From Cellulomonas humilata (GTDB taxonomy: Bacteria; Actinomycetota; Actinomycetes; Actinomycetales; Cellulomonadaceae), in contig NZ_JABMCI010000069.1 of assembly GCF_013359775.1 (NCBI RefSeq), positions 1 to 64,000 of the forward strand: a DNA stretch of 64,000 bases, in the 5' to 3' direction. The notes under the pieces were generated by a model, which was not told where the DNA came from, did no database searches, and worked only from the letters and a program-made list of their open reading frames with translations. A program made the translations under genes and the position numbers. Below, piece by piece: positions 43,476 to 52,185 of the stretch (its first letter is position 1; the number at the start of each line of letters is the position of its first letter).

Positions 43476-44633
43476 ATGAGCACCTCGGCCGAGCCGGGGC
43501 GGACCTGGCCCTTGGTGGGCCGGGCCGCCGAGCTCGACGACCTCGACGACCTGCTGTCGACGGCCGCCGACGGGGTGGGCGTGACGGTGCTGCTCGAGGG
43601 TGAGGCCGGCGTCGGCAAGACGAGCCTGGTCGACGCCCTGCGCGGCTCGGCGAGGCTGCTCGACGTCGAGCTGCGCACCGCCCGCGCCACCGAGATGCGC
43701 GCCTGGCCGTTCGCCCTGCTCTCCGACGCCCTGCTGGTGCGGTCCGGCCGGTCCAGCCGCGGTCCCGTGGAGGCGGAGCTGACCGACCTGCTCGACGCGA
43801 TCTATGCCGACCCCGTCCGCTCCGTCGCCCGGTACGACCGCGCCGCCGAGCTGTTCGCCGCCCTCCTGCGCCGCCGCGGTGACAGCCGACCGTGGGCCCT
43901 GGTGCTCGAGGACGTGCACGAGGCCGACGCCCCCTCGCTCGAGGTCCTCCTCCAGCTGGCGCACGAGGGTGCGGTGCCGCGGGCGCTGGTGGTGCTCACC
44001 ATGCGTCCGGTCCCGTACCGGCCCGAGCTCGCCGAGGTCGTCGCCGCGTGGACGCGGGCGGGCGCCCGGTACCTGGAGCTGCGGCCGCTGAACGCGCGCG
44101 CCACCGTGGAGCTGGCCGAGAACCTCGTCGGCACCCCGGTGGGTCCGGCGCTGCGCGGGACGCTCGCGACGACGGGCGGCAACCCCCGGCTGGTCGCGGA
44201 CGTGGTGCGCACGGCTCGGGCGGCCGGCGCGCTGGTCACCACGGACGGCGTCCTCGACTCGACGGGCGTCCGCTGGCTGACGCCGCTGGACGAGGTGGTC
44301 CGGCGGCGCGTCGAGTACCTGGGGCCTGAGGTGCTGGCCCTGCTGGGTCAGGCGTCGGTGCTGGGCTCGTCGTTCGTGATCGCCGACCTGGCCTCCCTGG
44401 CCGGCGACCCGGTCGGCGACTGCTGGCGCACGCTGCGGCACGGGCTGGCCGCCGGCGTGGTCCGCGCTCGCGGCGACCGGCTGGTGTTCGGACACGACCT
44501 GGTGCGGGGGGCGCTGTACAACGGGCTCGAGCCCGACCAGCGCCGCGCTCTGCACGCACGGGCCGCCTGGGCGCTGCGGCAGGCCGGTGCGCCCGCACAG
44601 ATCGTCACCGCGCACCTCGAGCGCGCGCGCTGA
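43476..44633 (+). CDS. AAA/STAND ATPase resembling the N-terminal half of a LAL regulator
   Basis: The 385-residue protein has Walker A (LLEGEAGVGKTSLVDALRG), Walker B (WALVLEDVHEADAPS) and the downstream helical winged region (RRRVEYLGPEVLALLGQASV) that in LAL regulators precedes TPR repeats and a LuxR helix-turn-helix. The frame ends at 44633 with no such domains. What follows is a normal promoter region and OsmC, with no leftover coding sign. It may be a genuine short ATPase or an old truncation. Confidence 0.8.
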   Translation: MSTSAEPGRTWPLVGRAAELDDLDDLLSTAADGVGVTVLLEGEAGVGKTSLVDALRGSARLLDVELRTARATEMRAWPFALLSDALLVRSGRSSRGPVEAELTDLLDAIYADPVRSVARYDRAAELFAALLRRRGDSRPWALVLEDVHEADAPSLEVLLQLAHEGAVPRALVVLTMRPVPYRPELAEVVAAWTRAGARYLELRPLNARATVELAENLVGTPVGPALRGTLATTGGNPRLVADVVRTARAAGALVTTDGVLDSTGVRWLTPLDEVVRRRVEYLGPEVLALLGQASVLGSSFVIADLASLAGDPVGDCWRTLRHGLAAGVVRARGDRLVFGHDLVRGALYNGLEPDQRRALHARAAWALRQAGAPAQIVTAHLERAR

Positions 44634-44696
44634 CGCGTCCGGCTGCCTAGCGTGGGGGTGCGGGCAGCTGCCCGCTCCACCAACCCGAGGAGCACC

Positions 44697-45134
44697 ATGT
44701 CCACGCGCACCGCTCGCACCGCCTGGAACGGGACCCTGATGGAGGGGGGCGGCCAGGTCGAGCTCACGAGCTCAGGCGCCGGCACGTTCGACGTCTCGTT
44801 CCCGAAGCGGACGGCCGACGAGGCGGGCGGCACGACGAGCCCCGAGGAGCTCATCGCCGCCGCTCACACCTCCTGCTACGCCATGCAGCTGTCCGGCGTG
44901 ATCGCCGCGGCCGGCGGCACCCCCGTCGCGCTCGAGGTCTCCGCCGACGTCACGCTGCGTCCCGACCCCGCCGGCGGCCTGCACATCACGACGATCGCCC
45001 TGACGGTCCGCGGCGAGGTCGAAGGGCTGGACGAGGCCGGCTTCCTCGCTGCTGCGGAGAACGCCAAGGCCACGTGCCCGGTGAGCAAGGCCCTGACCGG
45101 CACGGAGATCACCCTGAACGCGTCGCTGGCCTGA
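44697..45134 (+). CDS. OsmC/Ohr-family peroxiredoxin
   Basis: The 145-residue protein has the two redox cysteines of the family, in AAAHTSCYAMQLSG and NAKATCPVSKALTG, with conserved SPEELIAAAH. These proteins reduce organic hydroperoxides. The sequence is closest in feel to OsmC rather than Ohr, since TARTAWNGTLMEGGGQ is an OsmC-type start. GAGGAGC precedes the ATG. The first palindrome pair lies just after its stop. Confidence 0.9.
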   Translation: MSTRTARTAWNGTLMEGGGQVELTSSGAGTFDVSFPKRTADEAGGTTSPEELIAAAHTSCYAMQLSGVIAAAGGTPVALEVSADVTLRPDPAGGLHITTIALTVRGEVEGLDEAGFLAAAENAKATCPVSKALTGTEITLNASLA

Positions 45135-45144
45135 CAAACCCTCC

Positions 45145-45196
45145 CGCAGCGTCCGCACTCGATCGGGTTCCCACCCCCACGAGTGCGGACGCTGCG
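45145..45196 (+). repeat. GTCCGCACTC palindrome, copy A1
   Basis: Arms 45145-45161 and 45180-45196 form a perfect 17-bp inverted repeat. The core is CGTCCGCACTC, 20 bases (gatcgggttcccacccccac), GAGTGCGGACG. It starts 11 bases after the osmC stop. Confidence 0.9.
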
Positions 45197-45212
45197 TCGT
45201 CCTTGGTCGGTG

Positions 45213-45254
45213 CGTCCGCACTCCGGCGGGTTCCGGGCCACCGGAGTGCGGACG
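45213..45254 (+). repeat. GTCCGCACTC palindrome, copy A2
   Basis: Arms 45213-45226 and 45241-45254 pair perfectly over 14 bp. The distance between CTC and GAG is again 20 bases and the loop carries GGGTT. It lies 17 bases after copy A1 in the same orientation and 65 bases before the dehydrogenase start. Confidence 0.9.
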
Positions 45255-45318
45255 TCGTCGGGTTCCACCCCTCGGTGACGTGTGCGGGGGAGACGGTCGC
45301 CGGTGCGAGACTGCCCCC

Positions 45319-48300
45319 GTGGTGGCCGTGACGCAGACCGTGGCAGGTGACGTGGGGAGCGCCGACGTGGTGCAGGCCCTGCGGGCCGCGCTGCGCGGGG
45401 AGGTCGACGACAGCACCCGCCGCCGCGCCGAGTACTCCACCGACGCGTCGAACTACCGCGTGGTCCCCCAGGTCGTCGCGTTCCCGCAGGACACCGACGA
45501 CGTGCTCGCTGCCCTGTCGGTGGTGCGGGACCTCGGCGTCCCGCTGACCGCCCGCGGCGGAGGCACCTCGGTGGCCGGGAACGCGGTCGGCACCGGGGTG
45601 GTGCTCGACTTCTCGCGGCACGTCAACCGGATCCTCGAGGTCGACCCGGAGGCGCAGACCGCCCGCGTCGAGCCCGGCGTCATCATGGCCGCCCTCCAGA
45701 AGGCCGCGGCCCCGCACGGTCTGCGCTTCGGGCCGGACCCGTCCACGCAGGCACGCGCGACGCTCGGCGGGATGATCGGCAACAACGCCTGCGGCCCCCG
45801 CGCGGTGGCGTACGGGCGGACCGCGGACAACGTGCTCGCGCTCGACGTGGTGGACGGCACCGGGCGACGGTTCGAGGCACGGTCGGGAGCGGGCGCGCTC
45901 GACGTCGTACCGGGTCTCGACGCCCTCGTCCGCGGCAACCTGGACGTCCTCCGGACCGAGCTGGGCCGATTCGGCCGGCAGGTCTCCGGCTACTCGCTCG
46001 AGCACCTGCTGCCCGAGAAGGGCACCGACCTGGCCAAGGCGCTGGTCGGCACCGAGGGGACGGTCGCCACGCTGCTCGGCGCGACCGTGCGCCTGGTGCC
46101 GGTCGCGGCCGCCCCGGTGCTCGTCGTGCTCGGCTACCCGGACATGCCCACGGCCGCGGACGCCGTCCCCGCGCTGCTCGCGCACGCGCCGCTGGCCATC
46201 GAGGGCATGGACTCCCGGCTGGTCGACGTGGTGCGCCGGGTCCGTGGTGCGTCGGCCGTCCCCCCGCTGCCGGCCGGTGGGGGATGGCTCATGGTCGAGG
46301 TGGGCGGTTCGGACCTCGCCGAAGCTCTGCAGCGGGCGCACGCGCTGGCGAGCGACGCGGGCACCGACGCCGTCGGCCTCTTCCCGCCCGGACCCGAGGC
46401 CGCCGCGATGTGGCGCATCCGTGAGGACGGTGCCGGCCTGGGTGGTCGTACGCCCTCCGGCGCGCAGGCGTGGCCGGGGTTCGAGGACTCGGCCGTGCCG
46501 CCGGAACGGCTCGGTGCGTACCTGCGCGAGCTCGAGGCGCTCATGGCGGCGCACGCCGTGGACGGTCTGGCGTACGGGCACTTCGGCGACGGCTGCGTGC
46601 ACCTGCGGCTCGACATCCCGCTCGAGCGGTCGGGCAACCCGCTGCGCGCGTTCATGACGGACGCGGCGGCGCTCGTCGCGTCGCACGGCGGCTCGCTGTC
46701 CGGGGAGCACGGCGACGGCCGCGCCCGCTCGGAGCTGCTGCCGGTGATGTACTCCGCGCAGGCGATCGACCTGTTCGGCGCCTTCAAGGACCTGCTCGAC
46801 CCGCGCGACCTGCTCAACCCTGGGGTGCTGGTCCGGCCGAGCCCGCTCGACGCCGACCTGCGCCGCCCCTGGGCGCGCCCGCTGCTGGCCGACGGTCACG
46901 GCTTCTCGTTCGCGCACGACGCGGGGGACCTGACCACCGCGCTGCACCGCTGCGTCGGCGTCGGCAAGTGCCGCGCGGACAGCACCGCGACCGGCGGCTT
47001 CATGTGCCCCTCCTACCTGGCGACGCGGGACGAGAAGGACTCGACCCGCGGCCGCGCCCGCGTCCTGCAGGAGATGGCCAACGGCACGCTGGTCGGCGGT
47101 GGCTGGTCGTCGCCCGAGGTGCACGAGTCGCTCGACCTCTGCCTGTCCTGCAAGGCGTGCTCGTCGGACTGTCCTGCGGGCGTCGACATGGCGCAGTACA
47201 AGTCCGAGGTGCTGAACCGTACGTACCGCGGCCGGCTGCGCCCGGCGTCGCACTACGCCCTCGGCTGGCTGCCCCGCTGGGCGCGGCTGATCACCGGTGT
47301 CCCGGGGCTGTCCGCGCTGACCAACCGGGTCCTCGGCATCCGCCCGGTCGCGCGAGCGGTGCTGGCCGGCGGCGGCATGGACACCCGGCGGCAGATGGTC
47401 ACGTTCGCCCGCCGGCCGTTCCGCGTGTGGGTGCGCGGCGAGGGCCGCGACGCGGTGACCCTCACCCGCAACGTCCGAGGACGGTTGCGCCAGGACGACC
47501 AGAGGCTCGGACGTCCTGCGAAGCGCGAGTTCCTCGGGCGTCCGGGCAAGGGGACCCAGCACGGCGGCGCCACGGGGGGACGCAGGCCGCAGGTCGTGCT
47601 CTGGACGGACTCGTTCTCCGACACGCTCGCGCCGTCCGTCGCGCAGGCCGCGGTGGCGGTGCTCGTCGACGCGGGGTACGAGGTGCTGGTCCCGCAGGAC
47701 AACGCGTGCTGCGGCCTCACCTGGATCAGCACCGGGCAGCTGGACGGGGCGAAGAAGCAGCTGACCCACCTGCTCGGCGTGCTCGGTCCGTTCGCCGTCA
47801 ACGGCATCCCGATCGTCGGCCTCGAGCCGTCATGCACCGCGGTCCTGCGCTCCGACCTGCGCGACCTGCTCCCCGACGACCCGCGCGCGGTCGCGGTGGC
47901 CCGCGAGTCCCGCACGCTGGCGGAGCTGCTCACCGCGCCCGCCCCCATCGGTCCCGGTGACCGCTGGCGGGTGCCGGACCTGTCGGACGTCACCGCCGTC
48001 GTGCAGCCGCACTGCCACCACCACTCGGTGATGACGTGGACGCCCGACCGCCGCCTGCTCACCGACGCGGGCGCGCAGTTCTCGGCGCTCGCCGGGTGCT
48101 GCGGGCTGGCCGGCAACTTCGGCATGGAGAAGGGGCACTACGACGTGTCGGTCGCGGTGGCGGAGAACGCGCTGCTCCCGGCCCTGCGCGACGCCGCTCC
48201 CGGGGACGTGTTCCTGGCCGACGGGTTCTCGTGCCGCACGCAGGCGGACCACCTGGCGGGGGTGCAGGGCGTGCACCTGGCCGAGCTGCTGGCCGCGCAC

Positions 48301-48336
48301 CTGCCGGCGCGGCACGGCGCCGACACGTCCGCCTAG
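45319..48336 (+). CDS. Fused FAD-binding and Fe-S dehydrogenase (GlcD/D-LDH-like with GlpC-like half)
   Basis: In this 1,005-residue protein residues ~40-230 are FAD_binding_4 (PLTARGGGTSVAGNAVGTG) and ~235-500 the FAD-oxidase C domain (SGEHGDGRARSELL). Then come two 4Fe-4S motifs, CVGVGKCRADSTATGGFMC and CLSCKACSSDCPAG, and CCG domains with DNACCGLTW and AGCCGLAGNFG. Such proteins oxidise 2-hydroxy acids (D-lactate, glycolate or D-2-hydroxyglutarate) and pass electrons to the quinone pool. The substrate is not assigned. The GTG at 45319 is the first of three nearby GTGs. Confidence 0.92.
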   Translation: MVAVTQTVAGDVGSADVVQALRAALRGEVDDSTRRRAEYSTDASNYRVVPQVVAFPQDTDDVLAALSVVRDLGVPLTARGGGTSVAGNAVGTGVVLDFSRHVNRILEVDPEAQTARVEPGVIMAALQKAAAPHGLRFGPDPSTQARATLGGMIGNNACGPRAVAYGRTADNVLALDVVDGTGRRFEARSGAGALDVVPGLDALVRGNLDVLRTELGRFGRQVSGYSLEHLLPEKGTDLAKALVGTEGTVATLLGATVRLVPVAAAPVLVVLGYPDMPTAADAVPALLAHAPLAIEGMDSRLVDVVRRVRGASAVPPLPAGGGWLMVEVGGSDLAEALQRAHALASDAGTDAVGLFPPGPEAAAMWRIREDGAGLGGRTPSGAQAWPGFEDSAVPPERLGAYLRELEALMAAHAVDGLAYGHFGDGCVHLRLDIPLERSGNPLRAFMTDAAALVASHGGSLSGEHGDGRARSELLPVMYSAQAIDLFGAFKDLLDPRDLLNPGVLVRPSPLDADLRRPWARPLLADGHGFSFAHDAGDLTTALHRCVGVGKCRADSTATGGFMCPSYLATRDEKDSTRGRARVLQEMANGTLVGGGWSSPEVHESLDLCLSCKACSSDCPAGVDMAQYKSEVLNRTYRGRLRPASHYALGWLPRWARLITGVPGLSALTNRVLGIRPVARAVLAGGGMDTRRQMVTFARRPFRVWVRGEGRDAVTLTRNVRGRLRQDDQRLGRPAKREFLGRPGKGTQHGGATGGRRPQVVLWTDSFSDTLAPSVAQAAVAVLVDAGYEVLVPQDNACCGLTWISTGQLDGAKKQLTHLLGVLGPFAVNGIPIVGLEPSCTAVLRSDLRDLLPDDPRAVAVARESRTLAELLTAPAPIGPGDRWRVPDLSDVTAVVQPHCHHHSVMTWTPDRRLLTDAGAQFSALAGCCGLAGNFGMEKGHYDVSVAVAENALLPALRDAAPGDVFLADGFSCRTQADHLAGVQGVHLAELLAAHLPARHGADTSA

Positions 48337-48345
48337 GCTGGCCGC

Positions 48346-48641
48346 ATGCTCGTCGCCTTCTCCGTCGCCCCGCTCGGTGCGGGCGAGTCCGTGACCGCCG
48401 CCGTCGCCGATGCCTGCGCATCGTCCGCGAGTCCGGGCTACCCAACCGCACCGACGCCATGTTCACCACGCTCGAGGGCGACTGGGACGAGGTGATGGAC
48501 GTCGTCAAGCGCGCCACCGAGGCGGTCGGCCGGCACGGCCACCGCGTGAGCCTGGTGCTCAAGGCGGACATCCGCCCGGGGCGCGACGGGGAGCTCACCG
48601 GCAAGGTCGAGCGGGTCGAGGCCGCGCTCACCAACGGGTGA
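48346..48641 (+). pseudogene. MTH1187/thiamine-binding-type small protein, frameshifted
   Basis: The ATG at 48346 gives MLVAFSVAPLGAGESVTAAV, the family's N-terminus. After the codon at 48412-48414 the frame derails, and the rest (RIVRESGLPNRTDAMFTTLE, VSLVLKADIRPGRDGEL) continues in the frame shifted by one, to a stop at 48641. The locus is 296 bases, one short of 99 codons, so a single-base deletion near 48412-48416 explains it. It could be a real pseudogene or a sequencing error. Confidence 0.8.
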
Positions 48642-48824
48642 CGAAAGCGGCCGACCGGACGATCCGGACGGCGGAAACTGGACGCATCCGGGTGATGTGA
48701 CCGATCTCCGAGCGGCACGTCCGACGGACGGGCTGACGTGCCAAGCGCGCTGTGGGACAGTGTGGTCGCGAGCGTGCCGGTCGGGGCGCGCGGGGCGCAC
48801 GACGGGACGCGGAAGGCCAGACAG

Positions 48825-50210
48825 ATGCCCATCTTCGAGCTCGACGAGGGCCGACCGCGCCTAGTCCAGCCGATGCAGCCCCTGACCGGATCCTTCGCGC
48901 AGGAGTGCGCCTCGCTCCTCACGCACCACCTCGCCGCCATCGCCGGTGAGCCCCTGTTCGCGGTCCGTTCCCGCACGGGTGCCCCCGACCACGCGGACCT
49001 GCCGGAGCTGCTGGCCCTGGACTCCACCGGCCGTCCGGTCGTCGTCGACGTGGTGCAGGTGGTCGACGACGACGCCGTCATCTCCGCCCTCCGGCACGCG
49101 GGTGCAGCTGCGCGCATGACCACCACCGACCTCGCGCGGGCCTACCACCCGGACCCGAGCCGGTTCGCGGTCGACTTCGCGGCGTTCCGGGAGCAGGCGG
49201 CGTTCGGCGCCCAGACGAGCCGGCGCGAGGGCGTCCGGCTGGTCCTGCTGTGCTCCGAGGTGGCCGCGGAGGCCGGTGACACGCTCGGCTTCCTGCGCGG
49301 CCCCGGCCGCCACGTGGACGTGCTCCAGGTGGGCGTCGTGCGCGGGGTCGACGACCGCCGCCTGCTCGACGTCTCCCCGCTGGCCACGCACGAGGGCGCC
49401 CGGCGATCCGTGGAGCCCACGGCCCTGCGCCTCGTGCGGTCCAGCGAGGGCTTCACCGCGGGTGCGTACGAGCCCTACGTCCCGACGGTCGGCCCGGTGC
49501 GCACGCCCGCGACGGGGGAGCTGCGTGCGGTCACCCCGCCGCCCGCCACCCCGGCGCCGCCGGCTCCGACCCCGCTGCGGGTTCCGCCGCCCGAGCCGGC
49601 ACCGCGGCCCGCCACGGAGCAGAAGCCCCGACCGACCGTGCACGAGGCGCCGACCACGCTGACGCCGGTGGTGGGCCTGCGGTCCGCCGCCGACCACGTG
49701 GTGCCGCGCACCCCGCCGCGCGACCGGACCGACGAGGTGGCCGGTCCGCGACCGTTCGTGCCGGTGTCGGCGCCGCTGCCCATCTCGTCGAGCTTCCCGT
49801 CGACCCCGGCCACACCGGCGGTCCCGACCATCCCGATGCCCCCACGGCCGTCGATTCCCGCGCAGCCTGCGCCGCCTGCTCCGCCGGCACCGACCGAGGA
49901 GATCGCCCCGGTCCGGGACCCGATCCTCGACGACGACCTCAGGGCGCTGCCCGAGCTGGCCACGCTGGCGAAGAGCCGCCGCGCGATCACGACGCTCGTG
50001 TGGGTCCGGGCGCGCCGCGGTCAGCGGCTGGTCGCCATGCTCCGCACCGACGGGCTCATCGAGCTGCCGACGGGCGAGCTGCACGCGGATCCGGACAAGG
50101 CGGCGTCGGCGGCGGTCGCCGCGGAGAACCTGGTCGACGGCTGGCGGGCGTGGCGGCTGGGCGAGGGCGGTCCGACGCTCGCCGAGGCCACCGGCATCCT
50201 GCGTCCGTGA
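48825..50210 (+). CDS. Degenerate PD-(D/E)XK-like domain plus C-terminal RAMA domain protein
   Basis: In this 461-residue protein residues ~25-200 resemble the RecB/NucS-type nuclease fold (LPELLALDSTGRPVVVDVVQ, then AVISALRHAGAAARMTTTDL). The catalytic (D/E)xK is D75-V-V77: the lysine is missing, so it is probably inactive as a nuclease. A ~170-residue Pro-rich linker follows. Residues ~385-461 (LVAMLRTDGLIELPTG, NLVDGWRAWR) match the RAMA domain found with restriction-modification enzymes. This suggests a DNA- or modification-binding protein. The start ATG at 48825 is downstream of the frameshifted gene. Confidence 0.75.
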   Translation: MPIFELDEGRPRLVQPMQPLTGSFAQECASLLTHHLAAIAGEPLFAVRSRTGAPDHADLPELLALDSTGRPVVVDVVQVVDDDAVISALRHAGAAARMTTTDLARAYHPDPSRFAVDFAAFREQAAFGAQTSRREGVRLVLLCSEVAAEAGDTLGFLRGPGRHVDVLQVGVVRGVDDRRLLDVSPLATHEGARRSVEPTALRLVRSSEGFTAGAYEPYVPTVGPVRTPATGELRAVTPPPATPAPPAPTPLRVPPPEPAPRPATEQKPRPTVHEAPTTLTPVVGLRSAADHVVPRTPPRDRTDEVAGPRPFVPVSAPLPISSSFPSTPATPAVPTIPMPPRPSIPAQPAPPAPPAPTEEIAPVRDPILDDDLRALPELATLAKSRRAITTLVWVRARRGQRLVAMLRTDGLIELPTGELHADPDKAASAAVAAENLVDGWRAWRLGEGGPTLAEATGILRP

Positions 50211-50217
50211 GACCCGG

Positions 50218-51192
50218 TCAGCTCCACCCGTAGGCGGCGGACCACCGGTCGATCTCCGCGTACAAGCGCCTGCGCACAGGCTCCGGCGAGAGCGTGAGGT
50301 CGTGCAGACCGTCCCGGACCCGCACCACGGTCACGTGCGTCCCCAGCTGCACCGCGCGGCGCACCACCAGCTCGACGTCGAGCACCACGTCGGCGTGGCG
50401 CATCTCCTCGTTCCACCGCGGGTTGATGACGGTCCGGCTGGACGCGAGGACGAGGATCGGCTGCTCGACGGTCAGGCCGCGGGCCACCCGCGCGTGCCCG
50501 GCCATGATCGCCTGGAGCCAGCCGGCGCGGACCGGGAACGACGGCGTCGGCCGCCACACCGTGTCGTACGTCCACTCGCCGCCGCTCGCGCTGCTCAGGG
50601 TCCGCGCGTAGTAGCCGGGGTCGATGTTGGGCAGGGGCGCCTTCGGCTGGAACCGCGCGATGCGCGCGATCGCGGGGGTGCTGACGTGCCGGAGCACCGA
50701 CGACCCCTGCAGCTCCAGCCATGGGCTGTTGAGCACGAGCCCGCTGAGCTCGCCGGGGTGCCGGTGGGCCCACAGCGCCGCGATCAGCCCGCCGGTCGAG
50801 TGCCCCATCACCATCACGCGCGCCCGGGCGCCCAGGTCGGCGGTGATCACGGCCAGGGACGCCTCGAGCTCCTCGTCGTACGTCTCCAGGTCGTCGATGT
50901 ACCCCGGCGTCTGTCCGGGACGCAGGCTGCGGCCGTACTTGCGCAGGTCGACGGCGTAGAAGGCTGCCCCGCGCGCGTGCCAGTACTGCGCGAGCTCGGT
51001 CTGGAAGAAGTAGTCGGACCAGCCGTGGACGTAGAGGATCGCCCGCGACGGACGCAGCGGCTCGGGCGCCGGCGGCGCGTAGCGGACCAGGCTGGCCACC
51101 ACGTCGCCCTCGTCGTCGGGCCGCAGCGGCAGGGTCCGGACCTGGTAGTCAGGACCGAGGATGTCGTCGACCCACTCCCCTCCTGGGCTCAT
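50218..51192 (-). CDS. Alpha/beta hydrolase (S33/lysophospholipase-like)
   Basis: The 324-residue protein has an oxyanion-hole HGWSDYFFQTELAQYW, nucleophile elbow VMGHSTGGLIAALW (Ser), an acid in the VLASSRTVINPRWNEEM region and His in VRDGLHDLTLS. It resembles monoglyceride lipase/lysophospholipase-type serine hydrolases, with no signal peptide. The ATG at 51192 overlaps the stop of the reductase gene by 4 bases, so the two are coupled. Confidence 0.88.
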   Translation of the reverse strand: MSPGGEWVDDILGPDYQVRTLPLRPDDEGDVVASLVRYAPPAPEPLRPSRAILYVHGWSDYFFQTELAQYWHARGAAFYAVDLRKYGRSLRPGQTPGYIDDLETYDEELEASLAVITADLGARARVMVMGHSTGGLIAALWAHRHPGELSGLVLNSPWLELQGSSVLRHVSTPAIARIARFQPKAPLPNIDPGYYARTLSSASGGEWTYDTVWRPTPSFPVRAGWLQAIMAGHARVARGLTVEQPILVLASSRTVINPRWNEEMRHADVVLDVELVVRRAVQLGTHVTVVRVRDGLHDLTLSPEPVRRRLYAEIDRWSAAYGWS

Positions 51193-52148
51193 GGCTCGAG
51201 GACGATCTTCCCGAACTGGCTCCCGTCCACCAGGCGTCGGACGGCGTCCCGCGCGTCGGCCAGCGCGAACGTCGAGTCGACCAACGGGCGCACCCCCGTG
51301 CGGGCGAGGAACGCGAGCAGGTGCTGGAGGTCGTCGCGCGAGCCCATCGTCGCGCCGACCACGCTGATCTCCTGGAAGAAGATCCGGGTCAGCTCCGCCG
51401 GCTCCGCGTCCCCGCTGGTGGCCCCCGCGACGACGATGGTCCCGCCCGGCCGCACCGAGCGCACCGAGTGCGACCAGGTGGCCTTGCCGACGCTCTCCAG
51501 GACGATGTCCACCCGCGGCACCCGGGCGCCGGGCTCGACCGCGGCGGCGGCGCCGAGCGACAGGGCACGTGCGCGGCGGTCCTCGTCGCGACTCGTCACG
51601 ATGACCTCCAGCCCGGCGGCGGCGCCGAGCAGGATCGCCGCCGAGGCCAGCCCGCCACCGGCGCCCTGCACCAGCACGCGCTGCCCGGGCGTCGCGCCCC
51701 CGGAGCGGAAGAGCATCCGGTACGCGGTGAGCCAGGCGGTCGGCAGGCACGCGGCCTCGACGAACGACAGCGCGGCCGGCTTGTCGACGAGGTTCCAGGT
51801 GGGCACCGCGACCTGCTCGGCGAGCGTGCCGGGGTAGCGCTCCGACAGCAGGCTGCGCGGCTCGTCGGCCCCCACGCCGTGCCCCGACGCCCCGCCGATC
51901 ACGCCGTGCACGACGACCTCGCGCCTGTCGGCCGTGACCCCCGCGGCGTCGGTGCCCAGGATCATCGGCAGCTGCTCCGCGCGGATGCCGACCCCGCGCA
52001 GCGTCCACACGTCGTGGTGGTTGAGGGCGGCCGCGCGGACGTCGACCACCGACCAGTTCTCCCGAGCCTGCGGGGCCGGCTGCTCGCCCACCTCGAGGCC
52101 GCTCGCGGGGTCGTCGGACGAGAAGCGGGCGGCGTAGGCGGCGATCAC
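51189..52148 (-). CDS. Zinc-less MDR-type NADPH:quinone reductase / alcohol dehydrogenase-like
   Basis: The 319-residue MDR protein has an N-terminal GroES-like part (VVDVRAAALNHHDVWTLRG), NADPH-binding VLVQGAGGGLASAAILLG, and closing DGSQFGKIVLEP. The catalytic zinc cysteine of true alcohol dehydrogenases is absent (NHHDVW in its place), which points to a quinone-reductase-like enzyme. It lies upstream of, and overlaps, the hydrolase gene. Confidence 0.88.
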   Translation of the reverse strand: MIAAYAARFSSDDPASGLEVGEQPAPQARENWSVVDVRAAALNHHDVWTLRGVGIRAEQLPMILGTDAAGVTADRREVVVHGVIGGASGHGVGADEPRSLLSERYPGTLAEQVAVPTWNLVDKPAALSFVEAACLPTAWLTAYRMLFRSGGATPGQRVLVQGAGGGLASAAILLGAAAGLEVIVTSRDEDRRARALSLGAAAAVEPGARVPRVDIVLESVGKATWSHSVRSVRPGGTIVVAGATSGDAEPAELTRIFFQEISVVGATMGSRDDLQHLLAFLARTGVRPLVDSTFALADARDAVRRLVDGSQFGKIVLEP

Positions 52149-52185
52149 GAGCCCAACGTATCCGCCTGCGCGGTCACGCTCGCGG

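Noticed and set aside
45145-45254. CRISPR-like repeats
   Set aside because: The repeats are palindromes in pairs with no array of unique spacers and no cas genes anywhere in the window.
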